Shown: one piece after another, positions 55,224 to 62,386 of the stretch
Position numbering within the stretch: position 1 is the stretch's first letter
Layout: every line of letters begins with the position of its first letter
Source: a virus
Direction: 5' to 3' (one strand)
DNA: 64,000 nt
Virus record (IMG/VR): IMGVR_UViG_3300033153_010718
Coordinates: 1-64,000 of that record
Notes under the pieces: model-generated
The model's input: only the letters and a program-made list of their open reading frames with translations
Databases searched by the model: none
Told to the model about the DNA's origin: nothing
Made by a program: the position numbers and the translations under genes

Positions 55224-55577
55224 CTATCCGACGTGTGCCGCCGACCCGGACACCGGATTTTGAGGAAGCGCGGCGATGTACGTCTGCAGCGCCTCCAGCA
55301 GGTCGCCGTCCCTGGTGCAGGGGACCATGAGGTACTGCTCCGCGCCGAGGCCCTCGGCCTCGCGGCAGGTGTCGCAAAGGAAAGCGCCCAGCCGGAGCGG
55401 GAACTTCCTCGGGTACTTGAAGCCCGGCTTCCAGAGCACGAGCACCCCGAGCCGGATCTCGTCCATCTCGGCTTCGCAGATGTTGCAGTAGGGCAGTTCA
55501 AGCTCGACGCCGCCTTGGCCTTTGACCGTGCGCGTCTTGATGGGGTGCGATCCGTCTCGTGCGAACGCTCGTGCCAT
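55224..55577 (-). CDS. Zinc-pair protein
   Basis: 117 residues. C-N-I-C-E-A-E-M-D and C-D-T-C-R-E-A-E form a four-Cys zinc site around a beta region. Function unknown. Confidence 0.63.
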   Translation of the reverse strand: MARAFARDGSHPIKTRTVKGQGGVELELPYCNICEAEMDEIRLGVLVLWKPGFKYPRKFPLRLGAFLCDTCREAEGLGAEQYLMVPCTRDGDLLEALQTYIAALPQNPVSGSAAHVG

Positions 55578-55592
55578 GATTCCTCCCCGCAG

Positions 55593-55850
55593 CTACAGCA
55601 TAGCCGAGATGTTCTTGGCGGCCGACGCGATCTCGCTGAGAGCGACCTCGCGCGCCTTCCAACGCGCGACACGCCCGGCCGCTTCCCCGTCAGGATCGCC
55701 GAGGGCGGCCAGCTGGTCCACGGCAGACGGCTCGTACGGCTCGAAACAGCTCGACTGGCGCAACGCCTTCCTGTGCTTCGCGCTGTCCATCATCGGCTTG
55801 ATGCTCATGAGCACGTTCCACAGGCCCGACATCAGCCGCAGCAGCGTCAC
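55593..55850 (-). CDS. Small protein with internal tag motif
   Basis: 85 residues, GTG start. E-P-S-A-V-D-Q-L-A-A-L-G-D-P-D-G-E-A-A occurs in the middle, followed by A-R-W-K. The same layout is seen in the next two genes, so the three are paralogs. Confidence 0.66.
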   Translation of the reverse strand: MTLLRLMSGLWNVLMSIKPMMDSAKHRKALRQSSCFEPYEPSAVDQLAALGDPDGEAAGRVARWKAREVALSEIASAAKNISAML

Positions 55851-56167
55851 TCGTCACCGCCGAAGCCGCCCATGAAACTGATCGACCATCGCATCTCCTC
55901 CTGGTGCTCGTCCCACAGCTTGATGTTCTCGGCCGCGGCCCCGTCGGGATCGACCAGCGCGGCCAAGCGATCGACCGCGGACGGCTCCCGAGCCGCGAAC
56001 ATCGCCCGTCTGTGGGCCGCCTTCGCCGCCCGTTCCGCCTTCCGCGCCTTCCGCTCGTCGCGGATGGCCTTCCGCCGGTCGTACTCGGCCTTCTGCGCCG
56101 CCGATCTCGCCTTCGCCGACCGCGACTTGGGCGTCTTGGTCGCTTGCCGGCGCGATCGGCCTCTCAC
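55847..56167 (-). CDS. Basic protein with internal tag motif
   Basis: 106 residues from GTG 56167. First 70 residues very basic coiled helix (R-K-A-I-R-D-E-R-K-A-R-K-A-E-R); then E-P-S-A-V-D-R-L-A-A-L-V-D-P-D-G-A-A-A and W-D-E. Paralog of its neighbours. Confidence 0.66.
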   Translation of the reverse strand: MRGRSRRQATKTPKSRSAKARSAAQKAEYDRRKAIRDERKARKAERAAKAAHRRAMFAAREPSAVDRLAALVDPDGAAAENIKLWDEHQEEMRWSISFMGGFGGDE

Positions 56168-56355
56168 GACAGCCACCCATCGAACCACCGGGCGCGGTCC
56201 GAAGCCTCCGCAGCCTGGTACTCCTCCCAGCGCGCGACTTTCTTGGCAGCCGCGCCGCAGGAATCCTCCAGAGCGGCCAGCCGGTCAACCGCGGAAGGCT
56301 CGGGCACCGGCCGCGAGAGAATCCTGTCGTCGTCGTAGATCTTGTCGTCGATCAC
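56164..56355 (-). CDS. Small protein with internal tag motif
   Basis: 63 residues. E-P-S-A-V-D-R-L-A-A-L-E-D-S-C-G-A-A-A followed by V-A-R-W-E-E-Y. Paralog of the two genes to its left. Confidence 0.65.
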   Translation of the reverse strand: MIDDKIYDDDRILSRPVPEPSAVDRLAALEDSCGAAAKKVARWEEYQAAEASDRARWFDGWLS

Positions 56356-56561
56356 GGCAGGTTGTCGTCCAGGATCTGCACAGCAGCGCTGACCGTCGCC
56401 GTAGCCTGCGCCTTCGCCTTGCCGATGCCGGCCTGCAGAACCGTGCGCGCCGCTCGCATCGCCGTGTGCGCCTTGGTCAGCTCCAGCGCGAGCATCTGCT
56501 CGCCGTCGCCGTCCCGCACGATGGAATTCATGAGCCCCGCGTCGGCCTTCTTCGCGGTCAT
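56352..56561 (-). CDS. Small helical protein with tag-like end
   Basis: 69 residues from ATG 56561. Helical; ends V-S-A-A-V-Q-I-L-D-D-N-L-P, a looser variant of the shared motif. Confidence 0.6.
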   Translation of the reverse strand: MTAKKADAGLMNSIVRDGDGEQMLALELTKAHTAMRAARTVLQAGIGKAKAQATATVSAAVQILDDNLP

Positions 56562-56869
56562 CGTTCCCCGAGCGCCTTCAGCGCCTTTCGGATCCTGGTG
56601 TCCCCGCTCATGGTCATGTCGCACGTGAACTGGAACCGGCCGGTGGGGAGAAAGTGGGCCGACCACGTCCCGTGCCGCGGACTGCCGTCTACTCGAACGC
56701 CGCCGCGGATCGTGGCGAACGCCTCTACGCCGTCCTCGTACTTGAGACCGTCGAGGAATTTGAGCGCCCTCTTGATGCTCGACTTGGCCACCGCGCCCCA
56801 CTCGAACACGGGCTCCTGCAACGCCGTCTCAAGCTCGGCCATGACCGCGTCTACGCTGCGCCTGGTCAT
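56558..56869 (-). CDS. Unidentified protein
   Basis: 103 residues from ATG 56869. Helix then beta strands (G-T-W-S-A-H-F-L-P-T-G-R-F-Q-F-T-C). Function unknown. Confidence 0.6.
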   Translation of the reverse strand: MTRRSVDAVMAELETALQEPVFEWGAVAKSSIKRALKFLDGLKYEDGVEAFATIRGGVRVDGSPRHGTWSAHFLPTGRFQFTCDMTMSGDTRIRKALKALGER

Positions 56870-57243
56870 TCGAGGCGCAGCTCGATCAGCGGGTGCTCGC
56901 GGATGATGTTCACCAGCCAGTCGAAGACCGTCGGTCCAATCCTGGCCTCTGCCGCCGCCAGATCGTGGCTCACCGCCGACCGCGACCCCGGGTGACACCG
57001 CCGCAGCCGCAGCTTGAGGCGCCACACGGTCTCCTCGTAGCCCAACCGCTTGGCCGATTCGATGGCGTTCTTCCACACGAGCACGAAACCGCCGGACGGC
57101 GTGCCCCATTCACCCCGCAGGACATCGTTGAACGCGTCGAGGTTGCGGCCCCACGCGGCAGGCTCGATCTCCAGCACGCGCTCGATCTCGTCGTAGAAGC
57201 CGTTGAGGCCCTGGAACCGTGCGCCGTCGATCTCGTACACCAT
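56866..57243 (-). CDS. Barstar-like protein
   Basis: 125 residues from ATG 57243. Y-E-I-D-G-A-R-F-Q-G-L-N-G-F-Y-D-E-I-E-R-V-L followed by W-G-R-N-L-D-A-F-N-D-V-L matches the barstar fold signature (strand-helix-helix, N-L-D-A-x-x-D). Barstar inhibits barnase-type ribonucleases. Here it could neutralise a host toxin RNase. A C-terminal helical extension is present. No partner nuclease is seen nearby. Confidence 0.68.
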   Translation of the reverse strand: MVYEIDGARFQGLNGFYDEIERVLEIEPAAWGRNLDAFNDVLRGEWGTPSGGFVLVWKNAIESAKRLGYEETVWRLKLRLRRCHPGSRSAVSHDLAAAEARIGPTVFDWLVNIIREHPLIELRLE

Positions 57244-57271
57244 CAGTCGCTCCAGCGTTGTTGGGCCATGC

Positions 57272-57457
57272 CTACCCTCCCGCCTCCTCAACCTCTGCCG
57301 TGTTCATGCCAAACGCCTCGGCAATCACGATCGCGCCCTGACGAGCAAAGTGCCCCGCCCGGTCCGCCGCGTCACAGTGCACGGACGTTAGTAGGAACAA
57401 AGTGGCGTCAATGAGGGCCTCGGCCTGATCACGCGACAGCTCCACGTGCTTGCTCAT
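57272..57457 (-). CDS. Small helical protein
   Basis: 61 residues, M-S-K-H-V-E-L-S-R-D-Q-A. Ala-rich helices; no motif recognised. Confidence 0.55.
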   Translation of the reverse strand: MSKHVELSRDQAEALIDATLFLLTSVHCDAADRAGHFARQGAIVIAEAFGMNTAEVEEAGG

Positions 57458-57458
57458 C

Positions 57459-57938
57459 TCAGTCGCTCCATCGCTTGCCGCAGTCGAGGCAGAGGAGGTG
57501 CTCGACAGACCCTTGGCTCCAGCCGGTCGTCTCGCGGTTGAGGTGCCGGCAGCGCGCCTGCACGTCGCGCGTCGCGAGCTGCTCGGGCAAGCCGCGCATC
57601 GGTGTCAGGAGATCGTGCCGCCACAGATGCGGCCAGCCCAGTGACGAGCGCTCGCTGGAGAAGCTCATGGTCACGATCTCACCGTCGGGCCGCTCCAGGC
57701 TCCAGCTCTCGCTCTCCCAGACCACGTGATAGCGCCAGTGGTTGCGCGACTCGCTCTCGGCCTGACCGTAGTTGACGCCTCCCACGACACCTACGACACA
57801 CACCCCGGAACCGCGCCACGGGTTCGGATCGTCGCTCTCGCGGAAGCGCTCCATCGTCATGGCCACGACGGTCACCGGCTCGATGGGGATCTCGGGCGGC
57901 AGCGGCAGCGTGGGGTGCAGTTGGTGCGGCACCGTCAC
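57459..57938 (-). CDS. Unidentified protein, paralog of the gene at 59011
   Basis: 159 residues. The pieces P-P-E-I-P-I-E-P, G-V-N-Y-G-Q-A-E-S and N-H-W-R-Y-H-V-V-W-E match the gene at 59011 closely (P-P-E-V-P-I-P-P, G-V-N-Y-G-R-A-E-G, N-Y-W-R-Y-R-V-V-W). A zinc pair C-L-D-C-G is at the end. Its start is uncertain: the family suggests residues upstream that are in frame without a start codon. Confidence 0.6.
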   Translation of the reverse strand: MTVPHQLHPTLPLPPEIPIEPVTVVAMTMERFRESDDPNPWRGSGVCVVGVVGGVNYGQAESESRNHWRYHVVWESESWSLERPDGEIVTMSFSSERSSLGWPHLWRHDLLTPMRGLPEQLATRDVQARCRHLNRETTGWSQGSVEHLLCLDCGKRWSD

Positions 57939-58581
57939 CGCGGTCCGCTCGTCGTCGTAGCCAACCCAGCCGCTCGATCGCGCTAGCGCTCTCGGCGATG
58001 TACTCGGCGTTGTCGAAGGTGAGGAACCCCGAGTCCACGCCCGAGTAGTGCCGCGCCGCGACCTCCTCCCCCGTCAGCCGCCTGGGCCCGGCCGGCTCGG
58101 GGCCGTAGATGAGCAGCGTGTTGGCCCGGTTCGGCGCGTGAGCGATCAGCTCCCGCCGACCGAGGCACTCGAAGAGGCCGGGCCACCCGCACGCCGACCC
58201 GTCGGTGTTCTGCCCCAGGTAGATGACGACCTCGGCGCGGTCCAGGATCCCCAGCAGCCCAGGCATCGGGCGGTTGGCTGGCCAGCTGAGGAACGCGACG
58301 CTGGGCACGGGACCGTCGTAGTGCTCGAAGTAGCTCTGGACGAACTGAATCTTGTCGGGCACGGGATTGCTCCCTACCAGCCAGACGGCCCCGCCTTCGA
58401 GATCAACGTCGAGGCGTTCCGGCGGATTGCGGTCCACCGCGATGACGCGCCCAACGTCGCAGTGCGCCACGAGGAACTTCGACCAGCCCAGGTCCCCGCA
58501 TCCCAGGTCGATCACCTCGCAACCGCGCACCGCCACCTTCACGTGGTCCCGCTGATAGGCGCTCAAGCGGCCGTAGGTCAT
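57679..58581 (-). CDS. SAM-dependent methyltransferase-like protein with overlong frame
   Basis: 300-codon frame from ATG 58581. V-I-D-L-G-C-G-D-L-G-W-S is a class I methyltransferase motif I, with V-I-A-V-D-R-N motif II after it. About residue 200 the tag S-A-S-A-I-E-R-L-G-W-L appears, yet the frame continues 260 bases into the next gene. A frameshift after the tag would restore a short end, so the C-terminal 90 codons may be spurious. Confidence 0.6.
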   Translation of the reverse strand: MTYGRLSAYQRDHVKVAVRGCEVIDLGCGDLGWSKFLVAHCDVGRVIAVDRNPPERLDVDLEGGAVWLVGSNPVPDKIQFVQSYFEHYDGPVPSVAFLSWPANRPMPGLLGILDRAEVVIYLGQNTDGSACGWPGLFECLGRRELIAHAPNRANTLLIYGPEPAGPRRLTGEEVAARHYSGVDSGFLTFDNAEYIAESASAIERLGWLRRRADRGDGAAPTAPHAAAAARDPHRAGDRRGHDDGALPRERRSEPVARFRGVCRRCRGRRQLRSGRERVAQPLALSRGLGERELEPGAARR

Positions 58582-58799
58582 GGCGCGCGGTCCGAGCCTT
58601 TTCGGTAAGGCCCGGGGTGCTGGTCGTAGCGGTCGCGCACGCGAAGGCCGTCCGCCTCGCTCGCCTTCATGGAGTCGAACCGCAGGCCGCTCATGCCGTG
58701 CTCGCCGTGGCAACGGAAAGCCACGCCAGACTCGGTAACGGTCACGCGAACGGCGGGTCCTCCACAGTAAGGGCAGTCTACGTTCATGCGCTTGGCCAT
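58578..58799 (-). CDS. Small zinc protein
   Basis: 73 residues from ATG 58799. C-P-Y-C-G-G then later a Cys/His (R-C-H-G-E-H), suggesting a zinc finger; basic tail. Confidence 0.62.
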   Translation of the reverse strand: MAKRMNVDCPYCGGPAVRVTVTESGVAFRCHGEHGMSGLRFDSMKASEADGLRVRDRYDQHPGPYRKGSDRAP

Positions 58800-59014
58800 C
58801 ACGCCTCCGGGTGCACGCGGCAGTGAACCCGCTTCTTCAGGAGCTTCTTGCACGTCTTGCAGGTGACCTTCTTCGCGTCCCGCGTCGCGTTGCCCTCGCG
58901 CTTGATCTTCCGAGCCCGATCTCCCGAGCAGCACGCCGCCCAGCCGCCGATGATGTGCGTCGTCGAGCGCACCGCGGCGTAACAGATCGCGCCGGAGTAG
59001 TGGATTGCGCTCAC
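58799..59014 (-). CDS. Small basic Cys-containing protein
   Basis: 71 residues from GTG 59014. Ends with C-K-T-C-K-K-L-L-K-K-R-V-H-C-R-V-H, a likely zinc knuckle. Unknown role. Confidence 0.58.
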   Translation of the reverse strand: MSAIHYSGAICYAAVRSTTHIIGGWAACCSGDRARKIKREGNATRDAKKVTCKTCKKLLKKRVHCRVHPEA

Positions 59015-59460
59015 GCCTGCGCCGCCCCCGGCAACCCCCGCATGACCACCAGCATGTCGTGCCGCCACGGATGCGGCCAGCCCGGCAGCCCAGGCTCGCT
59101 GGAGAAAGCCATCGTGATGACCTCGCCGTCCGGCCGCGTCATCTCCCAGCCCTCGAACTGCCAGACCACGCGGTACCGCCAGTAGTTCCTCGGCTCGCCC
59201 TCGGCCCTGCCGTAGTTGACGCCGGCCACGACGCCCACCGCCGACACGCCGGAGTCCCGCCACAGTTCGCGGCTCTCGTCGTCGTGCTGGAAGTAGAGCG
59301 CCATCGGCATGGCCACCGTAGCCCCCGGCGGAATCGGCACCTCGGGCGGCAGCTGAGCAGTCACCGCATGCGGGTGCGGGCACGCAGCCCGCTCCGCGTC
59401 GTATTGCCGCAGCGCGTTGATCACGGCGGAACTCAAACCAGGTTCGTCTTCGTATTTCAT
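59011..59460 (-). CDS. Unidentified protein, paralog of the gene at 57459
   Basis: 149 residues. Near the N terminus S-S-A-V-I-N-A-L-R-Q-Y is tag-like. G-V-N-Y-G-R-A-E-G-E-P-R-N-Y-W-R-Y and I-T-M-A-F-S are shared with the paralog. Beta-rich; function unknown. Confidence 0.65.
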   Translation of the reverse strand: MKYEDEPGLSSAVINALRQYDAERAACPHPHAVTAQLPPEVPIPPGATVAMPMALYFQHDDESRELWRDSGVSAVGVVAGVNYGRAEGEPRNYWRYRVVWQFEGWEMTRPDGEVITMAFSSEPGLPGWPHPWRHDMLVVMRGLPGAAQA

Positions 59461-59669
59461 GTCTCTGTTCTACCCAGCTCTGCCAACGCGAGCACCGCAG
59501 GCTGCTCGATGTAGCAGCCGTCGGCGTGACGACTCAGGCGATGGCCCTCGCACGTGTGCCACGCCCAGACCTCGCCGTCGCCTCCCAAGATCAGCTCGCC
59601 CCAGCACGGCCTGCCCGAAGCACCGCGGTCGCTGAGCGTGCTTACCCAGCACTCGGGCTGCTCAGGCAT
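59457..59669 (-). CDS. CEGH-family tandem paralog 1, tagged
   Basis: 70 residues from ATG 59669. C-W-V near the start, R-P-C-W-G-E, H-T-C-E-G-H-R-L and the end Q-P-A-V-L-A-L-A-E-L-G-R-T. Five such proteins lie in tandem. Cys/His content suggests metal binding. Confidence 0.66.
   Translation of the reverse strand: MPEQPECWVSTLSDRGASGRPCWGELILGGDGEVWAWHTCEGHRLSRHADGCYIEQPAVLALAELGRTET
59467..59475 (-). promoter_or_regulatory. GGGTAGAAC element
   Basis: Seven bases before the ATG at 59460 and inside the end of the gene starting at 59669, where it encodes L-G-R-T. Confidence 0.48.
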
Positions 59670-59898
59670 CAGCCAACTCCGCAAGCGCGAGGACAGCAGG
59701 CTGTTCGACGTAGACCTGCTGGTCGTAGAGCAGCCGGTGACCCTCGCACGCGTAGACCGCGTGCGAGGAGAAGGGCTTCCCCGACTTCCAGTTCGTCCTG
59801 ATCGTCGCTGCGACCTTCACCACTCCCCAGCACGGTCCGCCGAGCTGCCCGCTGACCAGCGAGTTGTCCACGTCCCTCGTCCAGCACTTCTCAGTCAT
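59662..59898 (-). CDS. CEGH-family tandem paralog 2, tagged
   Basis: 78 residues from ATG 59898. G-G-P-C-W-G-V-V, Y-A-C-E-G-H-R-L-L-Y and Q-P-A-V-L-A-L-A-E-L-A. Overlaps its neighbours by 8 bases. Confidence 0.67.
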   Translation of the reverse strand: MTEKCWTRDVDNSLVSGQLGGPCWGVVKVAATIRTNWKSGKPFSSHAVYACEGHRLLYDQQVYVEQPAVLALAELADA

Positions 59899-60094
59899 CG
59901 ACAAGATCCGACAGCGCGATGACGGCCGGCTTCTCGACGTAGGGTCCGCCGCTGTAGACCAGCCGATGGCCCTCGCACGCGTAGATCGGATCGAGAGCTT
60001 CGACGATGAGGATGCGGCGAGCCTCCCCGATCGCGCCCCAGCACGCCCCCAGCTTGTCATCAGCCGCCCGGCACCCGCGCCCCGGCTCAGTCAC
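59891..60094 (-). CDS. CEGH-family tandem paralog 3, tagged
   Basis: 67 residues. G-A-C-W-G-A-I, Y-A-C-E-G-H-R-L-V-Y and K-P-A-V-I-A-L-S-D-L-V. Confidence 0.67.
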   Translation of the reverse strand: MTEPGRGCRAADDKLGACWGAIGEARRILIVEALDPIYACEGHRLVYSGGPYVEKPAVIALSDLVDD

Positions 60095-60284
60095 GGGCTA
60101 GCTCCGCGAGAGCGAGCACAGCCGGCTGTTTGATGTAGTCGTCGCCGCGCCACGTGTTCCGGTGACCCTCGCACGCGCAGAGAACCTCCTCGTCGAGCCG
60201 GACCGGATCCACGCGTGTCACCGCGCCCCAGCACGGCCCCCCGTAGCGGCCCCCGTACACGCAGCACTCGGGCTTCTCAGGCAT
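60087..60284 (-). CDS. CEGH-family tandem paralog 4, tagged
   Basis: 65 residues from ATG 60284. G-G-P-C-W-G-A-V, C-A-C-E-G-H-R-N and Q-P-A-V-L-A-L-A-E-L-A. Confidence 0.67.
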   Translation of the reverse strand: MPEKPECCVYGGRYGGPCWGAVTRVDPVRLDEEVLCACEGHRNTWRGDDYIKQPAVLALAELARD

Positions 60285-60594
60285 CAGCCAGCTCGGCCAA
60301 AGCCACGACCGCGGGCTTCTCGATGTAGGCGCCCTGCTCGTAGAACAGCTGGTGCCCCTCGCACGCGTAGATCTCGTGCGCGACGTCGCGATCCCCCTCC
60401 TCGTAGTCGCAGTAGGGCTCCGAGACCAGTCGATCGATCTTGACCGTAGCCACGCACCGCGTCGCGCCCCAACACGGCCCACCGATCACGGTCAGGTCCA
60501 GGTCCCGGTCCGACCAAGCGCACTCCGGCGCGCAAGGCTCGCGGTGGACAGCGTAGAGGTCAGGCCATTTTGGGTATTTTGCCAGCCCTTCCAC
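60277..60594 (-). CDS. CEGH-family tandem paralog 5, tagged
   Basis: 105 residues from GTG 60594, preferred for its GGGAGGG; GTG 60627 is possible. G-G-P-C-W-G-A-T-R, Y-A-C-E-G-H-Q-L-F-Y and K-P-A-V-V-A-L-A-E-L-A. The N terminus is longer than in the others and has C-A-P-E-C. Confidence 0.65.
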   Translation of the reverse strand: MEGLAKYPKWPDLYAVHREPCAPECAWSDRDLDLTVIGGPCWGATRCVATVKIDRLVSEPYCDYEEGDRDVAHEIYACEGHQLFYEQGAYIEKPAVVALAELADA

Positions 60595-60619
60595 ACCGCC
60601 CTCCCGCGTTACAGAACCG

Positions 60620-60829
60620 TTACTCACCAGCCCCAGCCGCCGTCCGACAGCTCGCACACATGGCCGTCAACACCGGACCCGGCGGCCCGATGGTAATCCC
60701 CTGTCCCGGAACCGCCTCGATCTTCAATCTCGGCACGTTCGGATCCTCGCACGGCACCCATCGCCACCCTTCCGGCAGCTCGGCACCCTCGTGCTCGACC
60801 TCCCGCCGACACGGCCCGCCGCAGCGCAC
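60620..60829 (-). CDS. Small Cys-containing protein
   Basis: 69 residues from GTG 60829, overlapping the TAG of the gene before. R-C-G-G-P-C near the start and C-A-S-C near the end. Beta-rich, function unknown. Confidence 0.58.
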   Translation of the reverse strand: MRCGGPCRREVEHEGAELPEGWRWVPCEDPNVPRLKIEAVPGQGITIGPPGPVLTAMCASCRTAAGAGE

Positions 60830-62106
60830 TACTTGCCGGTCTTCGGGACCTTCATGAGATCCAGGCACGCCAGCGGGAAGATCGCCTCACCCGCGCCACC
60901 GTTCTCGCGGAACCACGCCACGTCCGCGGTCGCCGACGCTCGGCAGTTGTCCGTCGCCGTGGTCCGCGTCACGCTCGTCACCGTCATGAACGGCCCGCCC
61001 GACTTCAGCCGCACGATGTCGCCAGCCTTGATCTCGGGAGTCGCATCAGCGCCCGGCCCCTGACCGCACGTGTGCGGCGCGTTGTCGCCAGCGCAACCGC
61101 GGCACAGCCCGCCCCCCGAGAGCATCTTACCCAGGCCGGTCAAGCCGGCCTCGCGTTCCTCTGCCATTGCACTCTCCTCGGTCTTCTTGGGCTTCTTCGC
61201 CTTCTTGGTCTTGGCGTTGTCCACGTTCGTCTCGTCCACCGCCACGCCGGCCATGTCGCGCAGCGACCCGCGCAGGTCCGCCTCGAAATCCCGCCGCAGC
61301 TCCTCGGGCACGGCGATGATCTTCAGGCCGGGATCGTCCGCCGGACCCTCGCCACCTTCCAGGATCCTGCTGACCTTGATCCTTACCGGCGTAGCGCCCT
61401 TGGGGTAAATGGCCACGCGAAAGTTCTTCTTGGACCACGCCGCCGGGTTCGCGTCCCACGCGGCCATGGACACGTAGGTCGCACCGTTCTCCGCAATAGC
61501 GCGCGTGTTCCTGTACCCCGACCCGGTCACGACTATCGCGCCCGGCAGCGGAACGCAGCCGACGTTGGCCACGGTGCTGCGCCGATGCAGGTCGTGCGCG
61601 GTCGCGGCCAGCCTCTTGCCGTCAATGCCGGAATCGTTGGCGTTGTCCACGATCAGCCCCACCACGTTGAGCCCCATGATCGCCGGATCGTCAGCCGGCG
61701 CCGCGATCACGACGACGTTGTCGGGAAACTCCAGCGTGTTCTTGGTCGCGACGTACCTGCCGTTGAAGTAGGGCGCGGTGCGCAACAGCGCGTCCAGGAG
61801 CTGCACCATGTTGTTGCCGCACAGGACCACGTGCAGCTTCTCGCTCTTGCTGATCCCGTAGGCCCGCGCCCCGCCGACCTCCATCAGCTCGTACAGCAGG
61901 CGCAGAGCGACCAGCTGGCAGAACGTGGTCTTGCCGGTCGCCAGCGCACCGTCCACGACGAGCGGTTGGTGCCTGTAGGGCTGGCCGAATACCACGGCGA
62001 AGAGGTCAATCCAGCCGGGGTAGACCGTGCCCGCCAGCTTTCCGCTGAACTCGGACAGCGACAGGAACTCCCCGAGGCTCGCCAAATCGCGCTCGATCTT
62101 CAACAT
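60829..62106 (-). CDS. Terminase-like ATPase with C-terminal DUF2158-like domain
   Basis: 425 residues. G-A-L-A-T-G-K-T-T is a Walker A motif; L-E-F-P-D-N-V-V-V-I-A-A-P-A then L-N-V-V-G-L-I-V-D-N-A resembles the terminase large-subunit layout, but the expected D-E-A of Walker B reads D-N-A, so activity may be altered. After a Lys-rich linker, a domain G-D-I-V-R-L-K-S-G-G-P-F-M-T-V resembles DUF2158. No nuclease domain is seen. Confidence 0.66.
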   Translation of the reverse strand: MLKIERDLASLGEFLSLSEFSGKLAGTVYPGWIDLFAVVFGQPYRHQPLVVDGALATGKTTFCQLVALRLLYELMEVGGARAYGISKSEKLHVVLCGNNMVQLLDALLRTAPYFNGRYVATKNTLEFPDNVVVIAAPADDPAIMGLNVVGLIVDNANDSGIDGKRLAATAHDLHRRSTVANVGCVPLPGAIVVTGSGYRNTRAIAENGATYVSMAAWDANPAAWSKKNFRVAIYPKGATPVRIKVSRILEGGEGPADDPGLKIIAVPEELRRDFEADLRGSLRDMAGVAVDETNVDNAKTKKAKKPKKTEESAMAEEREAGLTGLGKMLSGGGLCRGCAGDNAPHTCGQGPGADATPEIKAGDIVRLKSGGPFMTVTSVTRTTATDNCRASATADVAWFRENGGAGEAIFPLACLDLMKVPKTGK

Positions 62107-62125
62107 GTTCTGCCTCTTCTCTCTT

Positions 62126-62386
62126 CTAGCTGTTAATGATCAGGCACGCGCGCGGGAACGTGTGCGTCTGTACCAGCCCGTCGTCGTTGATCCAGACCAC
62201 GTCCACGCGCGGTGGCAGAGACGGCCCCGGGCCGTCGGCCAGCGTTCGGGCCAACTGCATCACGCCCGTCACCGTCATGATCGGTCCGCCGCTTTTGAGC
62301 CTCACGGTGTCGCCGACGAAGACAGGCTCCAGCTTCTCGGGCGGCTTGTCGGCAGGCTTCTCGGTCTCTTCGGACACGTTGTCCAT
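62126..62386 (-). CDS. DUF2158-like small protein
   Basis: 86 residues from ATG 62386. V-G-D-T-V-R-L-K-S-G-G-P-I-M-T-V-T-G-V and V-V-W-I-N-D match the DUF2158 pattern and the C-terminal domain of the ATPase next door. Acidic N terminus. TGATG overlap with the upstream stop. Confidence 0.7.
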   Translation of the reverse strand: MDNVSEETEKPADKPPEKLEPVFVGDTVRLKSGGPIMTVTGVMQLARTLADGPGPSLPPRVDVVWINDDGLVQTHTFPRACLIINS

